From contig JANMSS010000296.1 of assembly GCA_031389585.1 (NCBI GenBank), positions 1 to 22,978 on the forward strand: DNA of 22,978 nt, in the 5' to 3' direction. A model generated the notes under the pieces. The model did no database searches, was not told the DNA's origin, and was given only the letters and a program-made list of their open reading frames with translations. This DNA is from CADEEN01 sp031389585. Lineage in GTDB: Bacteria; Pseudomonadota; Gammaproteobacteria; Burkholderiales; Burkholderiaceae_C. Position numbers and translations under genes: made by a program. Below are positions 22,397 through 22,978 of the stretch, in pieces. How positions within the stretch are numbered: the first letter of the stretch is position 1; every line of letters begins with the position of its first letter.

Positions 22397-22437
22397 CCGG
22401 TCAGGCGCACGATCGCGGCGAACATGCTCCGACGCAT
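22393..22437 (-). CDS. possible 14-residue leader peptide ahead of subunit G
   Basis: ATG 22437 is followed by 14 sense codons (MRRSMFAAIVRLTG) and a TGA that overlaps the subunit G ATG as ATGA. GAGGA at 22445-22449 sits 7 bases before this ATG, a far better ribosome-binding site than any near the subunit G start, and it overlaps the upstream gene's stop. Read together, ribosomes may enter here and restart at subunit G. It may equally be chance or mark a frameshift in the true N-terminus of G. Confidence 0.3.
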   Translation of the reverse strand: MRRSMFAAIVRLTG

Positions 22438-22447
22438 CGCCAGGTCC

Positions 22448-22978
22448 TCAATCCGCAAGGTTGTCGGCCACGAGCTCGAGCAGACTCTCGGTCGTCTTGT
22501 CCCACTGAGCATGCTTGGCCCCCATATCGAGCGTGATGCGGCATTGGCCGCAGCTGGTGACGAAGTGCTTCGCGCCGGTGGCCTCGACCTGCTGCTTCTT
22601 CAACTCGAAGACCTTGTGGCGCAACGGCGTGGCGCGCTGGTTGGACACGACCCCGCCGCCGCCGCCGCAGCAGTAGCCCGTCAGGCCGTGATCTTGCAGC
22701 TCGATCAGCTCGAAGCCGAGCGCGCTCAGCACGCGCCGCGGCGGCTTCGAGGCCGCCGCGGCGCACGATCTGGCACGGGTCGTGAAAGGTCGCAGTCTCG
22801 CCGATCTTCTTCACGCGAATCTGGCCGGACGCGATCGACTCGTCCAGGAACTCGGTCATGTGGATGATGCGCACCGGCAGTGCCTGGCCATACCACTTGG
22901 CGGCCTCCCAGCGCGCTGCGCCGTAGCCATGCCCGCATTCGGGCATCAGGATGCCGACCAGGCGCCACAACGTTCCGA
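22448..22978 (-). pseudogene. CCG-domain (Fe-S)-binding oxidoreductase, partial and frameshifted
   Basis: The C-terminal part of a cysteine-rich-domain iron-sulfur protein of the heterodisulfide reductase B/GlcF kind. One frame gives 'ECGHGYGAARWEA' and 'TFHDPCQIVRRGGLE' down to about 22746. The next gives 'PPRRVLSALGFELIEL', 'GYCCGGGGGVVSNQRA' and 'FVTSCGQCRITLDMG' to the stop at 22448. Together they form the second CCG domain (Cys in HDPC, CC, CGQC). Removing the C at about 22745 (G on the coding strand) joins them into 'GGLEPPRRVL', the sequence expected in this family. So either the gene is inactivated or there is a base error. It lies on the same strand 51 bases before subunit G. The N-terminus is beyond the window. 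Confidence 0.8.

Overview
The window is GC-rich, densely coded DNA with many ATGA and TGATG start/stop overlaps. It most likely comes from a betaproteobacterium of the order Burkholderiales, Comamonadaceae or the Rubrivivax/Leptothrix group. The evidence is a Bug/TctC-type solute-binding protein, a protocatechuate 4,5-cleavage cluster with the core order of the Comamonas pmd genes, and intergenic repeats of a kind I associate with this group. No rRNA, tRNA, CRISPR array or transposase was seen.

Left part (1-3640, + strand): a compact operon with the end of a Bug-family binding protein, a crotonase-fold enzyme lacking one of the two usual catalytic glutamates, a malonyl-CoA synthetase (MatB), a 67-residue cysteine-rich CWC protein and an endonuclease/exonuclease/phosphatase-family hydrolase. 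The first three fit uptake and CoA activation of malonate or a similar dicarboxylate. A degenerate SDR/epimerase-like gene (3734-4546) and a ModA-like binding protein without signal peptide (4678-5367) follow.

Middle part (5513-13008, + strand): the meta-cleavage (4,5) pathway of protocatechuate. LigAB open the ring, LigC oxidises the hemiacetal product to 2-pyrone-4,6-dicarboxylate (PDC), LigI opens PDC to 4-oxalomesaconate, LigJ hydrates it, and LigK cleaves the product to pyruvate and oxaloacetate. The order is ligJ, ligK, DUF1932-type dehydrogenase, ligI, methyltransferase, ligA, ligB, ligC. It matches pmdEFDABC with two extra genes inserted. Directly after ligC, in the same frame, lies a Bug/TctC gene that has lost its signal peptide and N-terminal part. 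Two small heat-shock protein genes (13182-14023) follow behind a sigma-32-like promoter.

Right part (22978-14186, - strand): a nine-gene operon for a complete V/A-type rotary ATPase, order G/H, C, I, K, F, E, A, B, D. It is unusual for a proteobacterium, where F-type enzymes are the rule. It converges on the hsp20 pair. The K-F junction is the only real gap in the operon and is filled by a composite intergenic repeat. A related copy lies just past the last gene, between it and hsp20. Upstream of subunit G is a 14-codon reading frame with a strong ribosome-binding site. Upstream of that is a cysteine-rich (CCG-domain) iron-sulfur protein gene, cut by the window edge and apparently broken by a one-base insertion near 22745.
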